Positions 1 through 8,837 are shown, numbered from the stretch's first letter. The stretch is DNA of 64,000 bases from JANSWY01 sp965228955 (GCA_965228955.1 OZ245848.1:4588001-4652000), one strand, 5' to 3'. A program made the numbers and translations. Notes: a model not told the origin generated them from the letters alone.

Positions 1-733
1 TAGTAATTACAACAACACCGTTTGCCGCTCTAGTACCATATAACGCTGCACCAGCACCACCTTTAAGAACAGTGATCGACTCAATGTTGTTAGGGTCTAA
101 ATCTGAAATTCTACTACCAACAGAAGTACCTTGCTGAAGTCCAGAGAAGGTGTTGTTCTGGTTGTTGTTGTAAGGAATTCCATCAACAACGAAAAGTGGT
201 TGGTTAGAACCAAGAAGAGATGAATTACCTCTAATAGTGATCTTCGTTGCAGAACCAGGTGCTCCAGAAGCTCCTGTAATGTTTACACCGGCAATCTTAC
301 CTTGTAAACCTCTAAGTGCATCAGGTTCAGAGTTCTGAACAACACTTTCTCCACCAATTTTCTCGATAGAGTATCCAAGTGCCTTCTTCTCTCTCTCAAT
401 ACCAACGGCAGTAACGACAACTTCACTCAAAGTTTCAACGTCCTCCGTCATTGTAACGTCTATCACAGATCTTGCACCAATTTCAATCTCCTGTGATTTA
501 AGACCGATAAATGAAAACTGTAATATACCTCCCTCGGCCGGAACCGTGAGACGGTAATTACCGTCAATGTCGGACGTGGTACCAGTGGTCGTTCCTTTCA
601 AAATAACGTTAACGCCTGGAAGGCCCTCTCCGCTATTATCTAGGACCTGACCAGTGATCGTCCTGTCTTGCGCCCACGCGCTAAAAGCGACTGTGAACAA
701 CAACATGAAACTTAATAGTAGAATCTTCTTCAT
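1..733 (-). CDS. SusC/RagA-type TonB-dependent outer-membrane receptor, N-terminal part
   Basis: About 244 N-terminal residues are present and the rest lies beyond base 1. The protein opens with a signal peptide (MKKILLLSFMLLFTVAF, then SAWAQ), so it is exported. A carboxypeptidase-D-regulatory-like beta-sandwich follows at about residues 23-95 (ITGQVLDNSGEGLPGVNV, DGNYRL). A short acidic TonB-box-like stretch comes next (LSEVVVTAVG), then the start of the plug domain, with the SusC hallmarks VDGIPY and ITVLKGGAGAALYG. SusC proteins form the barrel of SusCD importers for glycans, peptides or other large nutrients, powered by TonB. The SusD partner would be expected downstream, outside the window, so the substrate cannot be told. 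The ATG at 733 is followed directly by the signal peptide. The nearest upstream gene ends at 993, so this gene probably has its own promoter. Confidence 0.93.
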   Translation of the reverse strand, partial: MKKILLLSFMLLFTVAFSAWAQDRTITGQVLDNSGEGLPGVNVILKGTTTGTTSDIDGNYRLTVPAEGGILQFSFIGLKSQEIEIGARSVIDVTMTEDVETLSEVVVTAVGIEREKKALGYSIEKIGGESVVQNSEPDALRGLQGKIAGVNITGASGAPGSATKITIRGNSSLLGSNQPLFVVDGIPYNNNQNNTFSGLQQGTSVGSRISDLDPNNIESITVLKGGAGAALYGTRAANGVVVIT

Positions 734-992
734 ATTGTATTAGTTTAAAGTGAACATAAATTATTAGTAAGCTAAAATTATAATAAAATGTGAATATTAA
801 AAAAATTCAAATTCTTTTTTCACTGATGTCCAAAAGCGTGAAAAAACAACCAAATCATAATAATCACAACTTTATTAAATACTATTTCGCAAAAATCGCA
901 ATTATCCAAATAATAATTTTCTATAAATCGATTTCAGCAATAATATTTTGAAACCTTGCTAGTTGTTGAGTGTTGAGTTTTTTTTGAAATTG
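734..992. other. AT-rich intergenic region between susC-like and porE-like genes
   Basis: This 259-base gap is strongly AT-rich and holds no open frame I would call a gene. I looked for a Bacteroidota promoter (TAnnTTTG on the minus strand) and found no clean match. I also found no hairpin with a T-tract after the upstream gene. It presumably holds the promoter and leader of the SusC-type gene. Confidence 0.5.
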
Positions 993-2921
993 TTACCTAA
1001 TTATGAATTCTATTCTTCGGTTTTTGCTCCGACCAAATTCAGACTTATTGTCCGCTATGGGTTTTTTGGCTCCAAATCCTTTATATAACAACCGACTTTC
1101 ATCAATACCCTTATCCACTAAATATTGGTAGACTGATTTTGCTCTCGCGGTTGAAAGTTTATTATTATATGAGTCTGATCCTTGATTATCAGTGTGGCCC
1201 TGGATTTCCACCTTAGTACCTGCATTCTCTGAAAGGAAATTCACAAACACATCAAGCTCTGGTTTTGATTCATCCTTAATGTCTGATTTATCAAAATCAA
1301 AAAATACATTTTTCAATGTGCCTATTTGACCTACATTAATTTTTGATAACTCTATATTAATAGTATCTCTAGACAATACATGTTTGGGGTCTTTTAAATC
1401 GAAATTAAACTCCTTATATATATAGCCAATTTTTGTGGCATACAAACCGTAGTTCCCACCCTCATTTAAAACCACAAAATATTCACCTGTAATAGAGTCG
1501 GAAGATACGTTATAACTTTGCTCACTATTTTCAAGATTATAGATTTTGATTTTGGCCCCCAGTGGTTTATTTGTTTTATCATCTGTCACCTTACCAGTCA
1601 GATAAATACTGGAAGTTTTCACTCTGTCTTCAACTGGAATTTCAAACGTGTAAAGCTTACTTTCATACTCCTGATTCTTTTCCGTTTCTTTAGAGAAGAA
1701 TCCTCGTTCTCCATCGGCGGTAACAAATAGAGAAACCTGATCATCTTCATCGTTTAGGGGGTATCCCATATTTCTTGGGGATTCCCAGATTCTATCGTTC
1801 TTCTCTGACATAAAAAGGTCATAACCACCAAAACCGGGGTGACCTTCAGATGAAAAATATAAAGTCAGGTTATTAGGATGAATTGATGGAGTGATATCGT
1901 CGAATTGAGTGTTTATAGTTGGACCAAGGTTTTCTGGAATTGACCATTCATCATTTTCGTCTTGTCTGCTTACCCAAATATCAAGTTTGCCTATTCCTCC
2001 TTTTCGGTCAGAAACAAAGTAGATGGTACGTCCATCTGCAGAAAGCGCTGGTTGTGACTCCCAAGCAGGGGAATTCACAGGTGCTTTCATATTCACAGGA
2101 TATGACCAATGTTTTCCTGTCTTCTTTGAAATATACAAATCGCAAGAACCCAATCCTCTTCTATCCTTACAAATAGTAAACACCAATACCTTGCCATCTG
2201 CTGAAATAGAGCAAGCACCTTCATTAATTCCTGGTCTGCTGATATCTGGAGAAATAAGTTTTGGAGATCCCCATTCGCCAATACTATCTTTTCTACTCAC
2301 GTAGATGTCCTCATCCATTCCAGGCATTGCGCCTCTTCGCGCAGTAAAAATGATCTGATTTTCATCAATTGTTAAAACAGGAAAATATTGAATCGGAAAA
2401 GAGTTAACTGCAGAATTAAGAGGTTGTGGGTCAAATTCCACCGGTTTTTTTATTGCCTCCTTCGCAAACTGAGCTTTGCGAATCATTAATTCAATTTGTT
2501 TTTTATCCGGATCCTTTATTGGAAGGCCTGAATCAAGATAAGCCTTTAAATATCCTTCGGCTTTTTTGTAGTCTTGTACCTCGAAATAAGTACTCCCAAT
2601 TAATTGATAGTATTTCTTAAGACCAGGATATCCAGGATTGGTTACTAAGCCTTGTTCAATCGAAACAATTGCTTGCGAATTATTCCCTAACCTTTTATAC
2701 ATGCTTGCGCTAAACATGTAAGCTTCTATAAACCCTGGATCTCTCCGAATTGCTGACTTTAAGCTCTCAATTGCTTCCTCAAATCGAAATCGTTTACTAT
2801 GAGCTCTTGCTTCTTCAAAAGATTTAAGTGCCTTCTTGTTAGTAGAGCTAAGCTTACTTTGTGCAGTAATGTCTACAGTTAGAAGTGAAACGGCCAGGGC
2901 CAAAAATAGAAATTGCCTCAT
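993..2921 (-). CDS. PorE-like OmpA-family protein (TPR, beta-propeller, CRD, OmpA)
   Basis: The 642-residue protein starts with a signal peptide (MRQFLFLALAVSLLTVDITAQ). It then has TPR-like helices (about 30-150), a PD40/WD40-like beta-propeller (about 170-430, with repeated SADG, LYFSSEG and IYFVSD strands), a carboxypeptidase-regulatory-like domain (about 440-520), and a C-terminal OmpA peptidoglycan-binding domain (FDFDKSDI, GHTDNQG, LSTARAKSV, NRRIEF). This four-domain order is that of PorE, a periplasmic type IX secretion component that binds peptidoglycan. PorE is a lipoprotein, but I see no lipobox cysteine here. Many Bacteroidota carry several such paralogues, so its role as the actual secretion component is an inference. 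An ATG at 2933 would add four residues; I prefer 2921 because a promoter-like element lies at 2942-2949. Confidence 0.85.
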   Translation of the reverse strand: MRQFLFLALAVSLLTVDITAQSKLSSTNKKALKSFEEARAHSKRFRFEEAIESLKSAIRRDPGFIEAYMFSASMYKRLGNNSQAIVSIEQGLVTNPGYPGLKKYYQLIGSTYFEVQDYKKAEGYLKAYLDSGLPIKDPDKKQIELMIRKAQFAKEAIKKPVEFDPQPLNSAVNSFPIQYFPVLTIDENQIIFTARRGAMPGMDEDIYVSRKDSIGEWGSPKLISPDISRPGINEGACSISADGKVLVFTICKDRRGLGSCDLYISKKTGKHWSYPVNMKAPVNSPAWESQPALSADGRTIYFVSDRKGGIGKLDIWVSRQDENDEWSIPENLGPTINTQFDDITPSIHPNNLTLYFSSEGHPGFGGYDLFMSEKNDRIWESPRNMGYPLNDEDDQVSLFVTADGERGFFSKETEKNQEYESKLYTFEIPVEDRVKTSSIYLTGKVTDDKTNKPLGAKIKIYNLENSEQSYNVSSDSITGEYFVVLNEGGNYGLYATKIGYIYKEFNFDLKDPKHVLSRDTINIELSKINVGQIGTLKNVFFDFDKSDIKDESKPELDVFVNFLSENAGTKVEIQGHTDNQGSDSYNNKLSTARAKSVYQYLVDKGIDESRLLYKGFGAKKPIADNKSEFGRSKNRRIEFIIR

Positions 2922-2941
2922 CAATATCACCATAAATAGGT

Positions 2942-2949
2942 CAAACCTA
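2942..2949 (-). promoter_or_regulatory. Probable -7 promoter element of the porE-like gene
   Basis: On the minus strand this reads TAGGTTTG, which fits the Bacteroidota -7 consensus TAnnTTTG. No clear TTTG lies 19-21 nt upstream, so the match is partial. Transcription would begin near 2936 and leave about 15 nt before the ATG at 2921, which supports that start over the ATG at 2933. An inverted repeat (TTAAGAAT/ATTCTTAA, 2971-3001) lies between it and folD. Confidence 0.45.
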
Positions 2950-3006
2950 AATTTATGATATTGTAACGACTTAAGAATCTAATCCTGTATTTAATTCTTA
3001 ATAAAG

Positions 3007-3903
3007 TTAATCCTGACTGATTCTTCTTTCAGCTGCTTGCAAAGTATTCAGTAATAAACATGCAATCGTCATTGGCCCAACTCCACCTGGAACTGGAGTG
3101 ATGAAAGATGATTTTGAAGCAACTTCAGCGTAAACAACATCTCCCACAATCCTGAAACCTCTCGGTCTGGTATCATCGTCAATTTTAGTAGTTCCAATAT
3201 CGATTACAACTGCTCCCTCTTTTACCATTTCAGCTGAGATCAATCCAGGTTTTCCAACTCCTACTAATAATATGTCAGCTTGTTGAGTATGTGAAGCCAA
3301 GTCTTTTGTATGAATATGGCAAACAGTAACTGTTGCTTTTCCATGCTTTGCCAGCATCATGCTTAAAGGAGCTCCAACGATTCTGCTGTTTCCAACAATC
3401 ACACAATGTTTACCAGTGGTGTCTATATCATATCTTTTCAATAATTCCATTACTCCAAATGGAGTAGCAGGAAGAATTCCTTGTTCTTCTGAAACTATGC
3501 TACCAAAATTCTGATTTGTGAATCCATCAACATCCTTTTCAGGCTTGATCATTTCAGTTACTCTTTCGACAGAAATGTGATCCGGTAATGGAAGTTGAAC
3601 TATCAGACCATCAACATCATCATCCTGATTAATCTGCTCAATATGTTTAAGAAGTTTCTCTTCAGAGATAGTTTCGGCAAACCTTAACAACGTATAATGG
3701 AAACCTACAGATTTTGCAGCTTTTACTTTGTTATCAACATAAGTCTGACTAGCTCCGTCATCACCAACCATAATAATGGCCAAGTGTGGTAATTTTTTAT
3801 TTTCACCACTTAGTTCAGCCACTCGATTGGAAATTTCTTCTTTGATTTCCGTGGCTACTTTTTTGCCATCAATTTTGATTGCTCCGTACTTAGTTTTTTC
3901 CAT
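3007..3903 (-). CDS. folD: Bifunctional methylenetetrahydrofolate dehydrogenase/cyclohydrolase FolD
   Basis: FolD interconverts 5,10-methylene-, methenyl- and 10-formyl-tetrahydrofolate in the cytoplasm, supplying one-carbon units for purines and initiator tRNA. The 298 residues are the usual family length. Visible motifs are the catalytic region YVDNKVKAAKSVG with the active-site lysine, LPLPDHI, the signature KDVDGF, the Rossmann-fold loop VGNSRIVGAP, and the C-terminal PVPGGVGPMT. The common GRS at the dinucleotide loop is GNS here. The start lies only 2 nt after the lepA stop, so the two genes are almost certainly cotranscribed. Confidence 0.97.
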   Translation of the reverse strand: MEKTKYGAIKIDGKKVATEIKEEISNRVAELSGENKKLPHLAIIMVGDDGASQTYVDNKVKAAKSVGFHYTLLRFAETISEEKLLKHIEQINQDDDVDGLIVQLPLPDHISVERVTEMIKPEKDVDGFTNQNFGSIVSEEQGILPATPFGVMELLKRYDIDTTGKHCVIVGNSRIVGAPLSMMLAKHGKATVTVCHIHTKDLASHTQQADILLVGVGKPGLISAEMVKEGAVVIDIGTTKIDDDTRPRGFRIVGDVVYAEVASKSSFITPVPGGVGPMTIACLLLNTLQAAERRISQD

Positions 3904-3905
3904 TA

Positions 3906-5696
3906 TTATTGATCAAGTTTTAATACTGCCATAAATGCTTCCTGAGGGATCTCAACATTACCAACTTGCCTCATTCTTTTCTTCCCTTTTTTCTGTTTTT
4001 CAAGAAGTTTTCTTTTCCTTGAAATATCACCTCCATAACACTTAGCAATTACGTTTTTCCTAAGCGCCTTTACAGTTTCTCTAGCAATGATTTTTGTCCC
4101 TATTGACGCCTGAATGGCGATTTCAAACATTTGCCGAGGTAATAATTCCTTAAGTTTTTCACATAGTCTTTTACCCCATTCGTATGCCTTATCCCTATGA
4201 ACAATTGCAGATAATGCATCCACTTTTTCACCGTTCAGCATAATGTCCAATTTCACCATTTTTGACTGTCTGAAACCAATCAATTCATAGTCCAAACTTG
4301 CATATCCTCTACTAATTGTTTTTAGCTTATCAAAGAAGTCGAAAACTATCTCCGAAAGTGGTAATTCAAAGGATAATTCCACTCTGTCAGAAGTCAGGTA
4401 GACCTGATTTTTAATCTCCCCTCTTTTGTCCATGCAAAGTGCAATTACAGCACCAACATAGTCTGATTTGGTAATGATTTGTGCACGAATAAATGGTTCT
4501 TCAATATGTGAAATTGTGTTAGGTTCAGGCATCTCAGAAGGAGCATTGACATCTTGGATAGAGTCGTCTGTTTGAACTGCATGAAACTGTACAGATGGGA
4601 CTGTTGTGATCACAGTCATATCAAACTCACGCTCCAATCTCTCCTGGACAATCTCCATGTGAAGCATTCCCAAAAACCCACATCTAAAACCAAACCCCAA
4701 TGCAGCAGAAGTCTCTGGTTCCCAGATCAATGAAGCATCATTCAATTGAAGTTTCTCCATTGAAGCACGTAGTTCTTCATAATCAGTAGTTTCCACTGGA
4801 TATATTCCAGCGAATACCATTGGTTTTACATCCTCAAAGCCCTTTATTGTTTCTGTTGTTGGATTATCGACATGAGTAATGGTATCCCCAACTTTTACCT
4901 CTTTCGCTACTTTTATTCCTGAAATTAGGTAACCAACATTACCTGCTGATATTTCATTTACAGGCATCTGATCCAGTTTCAATATTCCTATTTCATCTGC
5001 ATCATATGTCTTACCTGTATTAACAAATTTTACTTTGTCGCCTTTCTTTAAAGTTCCATTGTAAACTCTGAAGATTACTTCAATTCCTCTGAATGAATTG
5101 AAAACAGAATCAAAGATCATTGCCTGAAGTGGCTCATCAAGTTTGCCCTTAGGAGGCTCAATTCTGCTAACAATAGCTTTTAGAATATCTTCAATTCCAA
5201 TCCCTTCTTTGGCACTTGCGTGAATAATATCTTCATTATCACATCCAATCAGGTCAATAATCTGATCAGAAACCTCCTCAGGCATTGCTCCGGGAAGGTC
5301 GATCTTATTTAGGACGGGAATGATTTCAAGGTCATGCTCCAAAGCCAAATAAAGGTTCGAAATGGTCTGTGCCTCTATTCCTTGAGACGCATCTACAATG
5401 AGTAGTGCTCCTTCACAAGCTGCGATAGAACGTGATACTTCATAGGAGAAATCTACGTGCCCTGGAGTGTCAATCAAATTGAGGATGTAGGTTTCTCCGT
5501 CAAGTTGATACTCCATTTGGATCGCATGGCTCTTAATTGTGATGCCCCTCTCCCTTTCCAAATCCATGTTGTCCAACAGCTGATCTTGCATATCTCGATC
5601 CGCTACTGTTTGGGTTGCTTGTAATAGCCTATCTGCCAAGGTACTTTTACCATGGTCAATGTGCGCTATGATGCAGAAATTCCTAATGTTCTTCAT
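3906..5696 (-). CDS. lepA: Elongation factor 4 (LepA/EF4), ribosome-associated GTPase
   Basis: LepA is a translational GTPase related to EF-G. It acts on stalled or mistranslocated ribosomes and in 30S biogenesis. The G domain shows the P-loop (AHIDHGKST), the switch region (ERERGITIKSH), DTPGHVDF and NKIDLP. Domain II follows, then the EF-G-like domains and the LepA-specific C-terminal part (RQMFEIAIQASIGTKIIA and AKCYGGDISRKRKLLEKQK). Starting at the ATG at 5696 gives 596 residues, matching the family. An upstream in-frame ATG at 5732 would add 12 hydrophobic residues that LepA proteins lack. It heads a transcription unit with folD. Confidence 0.97.
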   Translation of the reverse strand: MKNIRNFCIIAHIDHGKSTLADRLLQATQTVADRDMQDQLLDNMDLERERGITIKSHAIQMEYQLDGETYILNLIDTPGHVDFSYEVSRSIAACEGALLIVDASQGIEAQTISNLYLALEHDLEIIPVLNKIDLPGAMPEEVSDQIIDLIGCDNEDIIHASAKEGIGIEDILKAIVSRIEPPKGKLDEPLQAMIFDSVFNSFRGIEVIFRVYNGTLKKGDKVKFVNTGKTYDADEIGILKLDQMPVNEISAGNVGYLISGIKVAKEVKVGDTITHVDNPTTETIKGFEDVKPMVFAGIYPVETTDYEELRASMEKLQLNDASLIWEPETSAALGFGFRCGFLGMLHMEIVQERLEREFDMTVITTVPSVQFHAVQTDDSIQDVNAPSEMPEPNTISHIEEPFIRAQIITKSDYVGAVIALCMDKRGEIKNQVYLTSDRVELSFELPLSEIVFDFFDKLKTISRGYASLDYELIGFRQSKMVKLDIMLNGEKVDALSAIVHRDKAYEWGKRLCEKLKELLPRQMFEIAIQASIGTKIIARETVKALRKNVIAKCYGGDISRKRKLLEKQKKGKKRMRQVGNVEIPQEAFMAVLKLDQ

Positions 5697-5713
5697 ATCC
5701 GAAAATAAGAGTG

Positions 5714-5721
5714 CAAAAATA
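5714..5721 (-). promoter_or_regulatory. Possible -7 promoter element of lepA-folD
   Basis: The minus strand reads TATTTTTG, a match to TAnnTTTG. The -33 TTTG box is not evident at the right distance. It lies 18 nt upstream of the chosen lepA ATG in the short divergent region shared with the YfiT-like gene. Confidence 0.35.
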
Positions 5722-5801
5722 GATAATATCATCGTAATTGCACGGTTGGAAATCGTTAAAGAATAAGATAATATTGAGGTCTCAAAAAACTTGGTCCAAC
5801 C

Positions 5802-6329
5802 ATGCGCAGTTTGCAGTACCCAATTGGTGAATTTGAAGCTCCAAAAGAGATTGGAAAACTAGATATTAGTATCGCAATCAAAGAAATTGAAGTTTTGCCC
5901 CAGCACTTGCGCGATACTGTAAAAAAACTGACAGATTCACAACTGGATACTCCATATCGTCCAGATGGTTGGACAATCAGACAAGTTGTGCACCATATTC
6001 CTGAGAGTCACATGAATAGTTACATCAGATTCAAATGGGCTTTGACGGAAAACACCCCAATAATTAAAGCATATGATGAAAAAGGTTGGAGTGTACTTGA
6101 AGATAACTTATCCGCTCCAATTCAACCAAGTCTAGATCTACTTGCCGGACTACATGCAAAGTGGGTGATACTGCTAAGAAGCCTTAAGAATTCTCAATGG
6201 AACATGTCGTTTATCCATCCGGAAACTGATAAAGAGATGGATCTTAAAACCACTGTTTTAAGTTATGCCTGGCATGGAAAGCATCATTTAGCCCATATCA
6301 AGGGTATTATCAAAAGAAGTAATTGGTAA
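5802..6329 (+). CDS. YfiT/BstA-type DinB-superfamily protein, putative metal-dependent S-transferase/hydrolase
   Basis: The 175-residue protein has the four-helix DinB fold and the features of the YfiT/BstA branch: YPIGEFEAP near the start, YRPDGWTIRQVVHHIPESH around residue 55, and WHGKHHLAHI near the C-terminus. The histidines in VVHH and KHHLAHI are the expected metal ligands. Members include bacillithiol S-transferases, which conjugate thiols to electrophiles. Whether this organism makes bacillithiol cannot be told here. It diverges from lepA and ends one base before the convergent dtd gene, so the two 3' ends touch. Confidence 0.85.
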   Translation: MRSLQYPIGEFEAPKEIGKLDISIAIKEIEVLPQHLRDTVKKLTDSQLDTPYRPDGWTIRQVVHHIPESHMNSYIRFKWALTENTPIIKAYDEKGWSVLEDNLSAPIQPSLDLLAGLHAKWVILLRSLKNSQWNMSFIHPETDKEMDLKTTVLSYAWHGKHHLAHIKGIIKRSNW

Positions 6330-6782
6330 TTATTCTTTATTCTTAGAATCGATCAGTATAGTTACTGGACCATCATTGACCAGAGACACTTTCATATCAG
6401 CACCAAACTCACCGGTTTGTACTTTGGTTTCGATGTGATTTTGAACAGTCAATACAAATTTTTCATAAAGTGGTATAGAAATATCAGGTTTTGCTGCTTT
6501 TATGTAGGAAGGTCTATTTCCTTTTTTTGTACTTGCATGTAGAGTGAATTGAGAAATAATAAGAATTTCTCCATTTACATCAAGGAGACTCTTGTTCATC
6601 ACCCCATTTTCATCTGGAAAGACACGAAGATTGATGACTTTTTTAACCAACCAATCAATATCTGTTTGATCATCAGCTTCTTCTATGCCTAAGAGAACCA
6701 GCAATCCGGTTCCAATATTTCCATTGATATGTCCTGAAATCTTTACAGAGGCCTCAGATACTCTTTGAATAACTACTCTCAT
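6330..6782 (-). CDS. dtd: D-aminoacyl-tRNA deacylase
   Basis: Dtd hydrolyses D-amino acids, and mischarged glycine, from tRNA in the cytoplasm, guarding translation against wrong-handed residues. The 150 residues are the family length. The start MRVVIQRVSEASVKI, the motif ISQFTLHA (around residue 77) and the C-terminal VNDGPVTI match the two active-site motifs SQFTL and NxGPVT, with D in place of the usual variable position. The gene lies 10 nt downstream of an SDR-family gene and is probably cotranscribed with it. Confidence 0.96.
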   Translation of the reverse strand: MRVVIQRVSEASVKISGHINGNIGTGLLVLLGIEEADDQTDIDWLVKKVINLRVFPDENGVMNKSLLDVNGEILIISQFTLHASTKKGNRPSYIKAAKPDISIPLYEKFVLTVQNHIETKVQTGEFGADMKVSLVNDGPVTILIDSKNKE

Positions 6783-6792
6783 GGGGTTAGGG

Positions 6793-7458
6793 TTAACCTA
6801 CCAGACTTCTGATTTTAAATGGTTTGTAAGTTTTTGTGCCATCTCCATCTCGCATTGCCACTTTCAACATTGCTTTAGCCACTTCAGAGCCTTTAATGGA
6901 CCAAAGTTTCTTTTTGGAACCAATTACAAAAAACGTGAGGATTGAGCTAAAAAGTTTAGCAAGCTCTTCCAAGATTCTGAAATCTTCTCGAGCTCCTAAC
7001 AACAGCGAAGGTTGAAATATATGAAGTTTCTTCATGCCCAAATCCTTGAGACTATCTTCAATTTTGCCCTTTACTTCATTGTAAAAAAGTGGGCTTGATG
7101 AATTCGCTCCAACAGCCGTAACAATCAGGTATTGATCAAATTCGGGAAATTCCATTGCAATTTTGGCCAGAGTCAGTGGGTAATCATGATCGATTTTAAT
7201 GAAATTCTCTTTGGACCCGGCCTTTCTCATTGTAGTTCCCAGACAACAGTAATAATCATTCGCTCCTAAATCAGCTTTGCGATCTTCCATATCATCGAGG
7301 TTCATGACGATCTCCTCAATTCTATTGTCTTTGATTGGAAGTTCTCTCCGAGTTAGAATCTTGATTTTATCATAATGATCTGAAGCCAGAATAACATCAA
7401 CAAGTTCTCTGCCTACTAAACCGGTTGCTCCGGTAATCAATGCTGTTCTCTTTTCCAT
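6793..7458 (-). CDS. NAD(P)-binding atypical SDR oxidoreductase (HTATIP2/TIP30-like)
   Basis: The 221-residue protein starts with a Rossmann nucleotide-binding motif (ALITGATGLVGRELV). It carries the segment CCLGTTMRKAGSKENFIKID typical of TIP30/HTATIP2-like atypical short-chain dehydrogenases. The central region has VTAVGANSSSPLFYNEVKGKIE, in which YNEVKGK corresponds to the YxxxK catalytic pair, followed by FQPSLLLG. Substrates of these bacterial proteins are unknown. It sits upstream of dtd. Confidence 0.85.
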   Translation of the reverse strand: MEKRTALITGATGLVGRELVDVILASDHYDKIKILTRRELPIKDNRIEEIVMNLDDMEDRKADLGANDYYCCLGTTMRKAGSKENFIKIDHDYPLTLAKIAMEFPEFDQYLIVTAVGANSSSPLFYNEVKGKIEDSLKDLGMKKLHIFQPSLLLGAREDFRILEELAKLFSSILTFFVIGSKKKLWSIKGSEVAKAMLKVAMRDGDGTKTYKPFKIRSLVG

Positions 7459-7531
7459 TTTCCGCTAGGAATAAATCCAAAGCAAAATATAAATAATTTA
7501 CAAGAAATAATAGAATCTAACTGAATGGTAA

Positions 7532-7930
7532 TCAATTAGTACTACCTGAAGTCTCGATATAGCTATCTATATCCTCCTTCAAACTTTTGTAAATAAAGAA
7601 TATTACTGATACATCATCTGACAAACCCAGGACCGGGATAAAATCCGGAATTAGATCAACAGGTGTTAAAAAATAGATCAAACCAGCTGTAACCAATAGT
7701 ATAGTTTGCCAGGAAAATTGATTCGATCCGGATACGGATTGTTTTACCATTCCACCGAAAGCCTTCAGTATTGTCACAAATTCTCCCATCTTGTTTGAAT
7801 CTGTGGAAACATCAGCCAATTTTTCCTTTGCGTTTTTTAATAAACTATTGACGCGATCACTATCCTTCAAGGTATTAGAAGCCTTTTGGATATACCTGGA
7901 TAAAAAATTTTTCTTGTTATCGTCACTCAT
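7532..7930 (-). CDS. YkvA-family (DUF1232) small membrane protein
   Basis: The 132-residue protein has a charged N-terminal half (about 1-70) and a C-terminal part with a hydrophobic segment (TILLVTAGLIYFLTPVDLIP) followed by the DUF1232 signature: PVDLIPDFIPVLGLSDDVSV. The function of the family is unknown; members are membrane-associated. It overlaps the stop codon of the preceding gene by one base, so translation is probably coupled with the 173-residue protein upstream. Confidence 0.85.
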   Translation of the reverse strand: MSDDNKKNFLSRYIQKASNTLKDSDRVNSLLKNAKEKLADVSTDSNKMGEFVTILKAFGGMVKQSVSGSNQFSWQTILLVTAGLIYFLTPVDLIPDFIPVLGLSDDVSVIFFIYKSLKEDIDSYIETSGSTN

Positions 7931-8451
7931 TAGAAAATAGATCTGATTTCATCTTTAACATAAATTAATGCGTCTTCAGTTGCATTTTCAGGTAGTTTCA
8001 TGACTTTATCAAAAATTATTCTGACCAAATCCATATTAGTAGCCTCACCTTCTAATTCCCCTGCTGATTCATTGATTAATGATATTGTTTGCTCCATTGC
8101 CATTTTCACAGCATTCCATGATTCATTGGACATATAGAGCTGTTGAGAAAGGTTATGACTAAATTCTTCTCTGATATCTCTTAGAAGAATTGTCTGTAGT
8201 TCCCTTGCAGTAATATTTGGACTGTTTAGTCGTGGGATTAGATTATTAGGTGAAATCCTTTCCAGAAACAAACAAATGCGCTCATATGCTTGTAACCGAA
8301 TAGGGATGGTTATATCCTTACTCTTATACTGAGCTTCAATAGATACTTTGTTTAATTCTTTAGCAACAAAAGACCTAACAACCAGGTAAATACCGTAAAC
8401 AGCAATGATTGCAGGTAGGGTAATCTTAAGCAAGTCAATAAATACTTCCAT
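7930..8451 (-). CDS. Uncharacterised single-pass membrane protein
   Basis: The 173-residue protein has one N-terminal transmembrane helix (LLKITLPAIIAVYGIYLVV, about residues 8-27). A mainly helical cytoplasmic domain follows, with the segments IPIRLQAYERICLFLERISP and FSHNLSQQLYMSNESWNAVK. I recognise it as a Bacteroidota-restricted type of protein but cannot assign a function. Its stop overlaps the start of the YkvA-like gene by one base, so the pair may work together at the inner membrane. The start at 8451 places the helix directly at the N-terminus. Confidence 0.75.
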   Translation of the reverse strand: MEVFIDLLKITLPAIIAVYGIYLVVRSFVAKELNKVSIEAQYKSKDITIPIRLQAYERICLFLERISPNNLIPRLNSPNITARELQTILLRDIREEFSHNLSQQLYMSNESWNAVKMAMEQTISLINESAGELEGEATNMDLVRIIFDKVMKLPENATEDALIYVKDEIRSIF

Positions 8452-8495
8452 GAAATATTGAATTAAAAGTTTAATCGTGACGTTTCAAAAATAAA

Positions 8496-8503
8496 TAAAT
8501 TTG
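8496..8503 (+). promoter_or_regulatory. Probable -7 promoter element of the IscA-like gene
   Basis: The plus strand reads TAAATTTG, a full match to TAnnTTTG, 25 nt before the ATG at 8529. A TTTA at 8470-8473 is a weak candidate for the -33 box, but the 22-nt spacing is slightly long. Confidence 0.45.
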
Positions 8504-8528
8504 CGTCACAAATAGTAGTTGAATTAAA

Positions 8529-8837
8529 ATGCAACCAGTTAACATAACGAAAGAGGCTCAGAAAGAGATACTTGATATCATCAAAAACAAAAATATTCCC
8601 TCGGGATATGGCCTTAGAATTGGCGTAAAAGGCGGCAGAGGATGTGCTGGAGTCAATTATTTATTAGGTTTTGACCAAAAGAAAGAAGACGACATAGCCT
8701 ACAATGTTGAAGAAATAGAAGTTTTTGTTTCCAAAAGAGAGGTTATGTTTCTCATGGGATTGGAAGTGGACTTCTATGAAGGCGCTGATGCGAGAGGGTT
8801 TACATTTGTTAATACAAATATACCTGCAAGCTCCTAG
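8529..8837 (+). CDS. IscA/HesB-family protein lacking the C-terminal CxC ligands
   Basis: The 102-residue protein has the A-type iron-sulfur carrier fold: an N-terminal helix (ITKEAQKEILDII), LRIGVKGGRGCAG holding the first conserved cysteine (Cys39), a middle stretch NYLLGFDQ, and VDFYEGADARGFTFVN near the end. A typical IscA/SufA/ErpA protein then ends with a CGCG motif that supplies two more ligands. Here the protein ends NTNIPASS, and Cys39 is its only cysteine. Other reading frames do not restore a CGC. It may bind a cluster differently, act as a partner, or have lost cluster transfer. It is convergent with folB, 2 nt away. Confidence 0.85.
   Translation: MQPVNITKEAQKEILDIIKNKNIPSGYGLRIGVKGGRGCAGVNYLLGFDQKKEDDIAYNVEEIEVFVSKREVMFLMGLEVDFYEGADARGFTFVNTNIPASS

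Noticed and set aside
734..992. Promoter or small gene upstream of the SusC-type gene
   Set aside because: No clean TAnnTTTG on the minus strand and no supported open frame.
2971..3001. Terminator after folD (TTAAGAAT/ATTCTTAA)
   Set aside because: The stem is AT-only, the loop is 15 nt, and no T-run follows on the minus strand.
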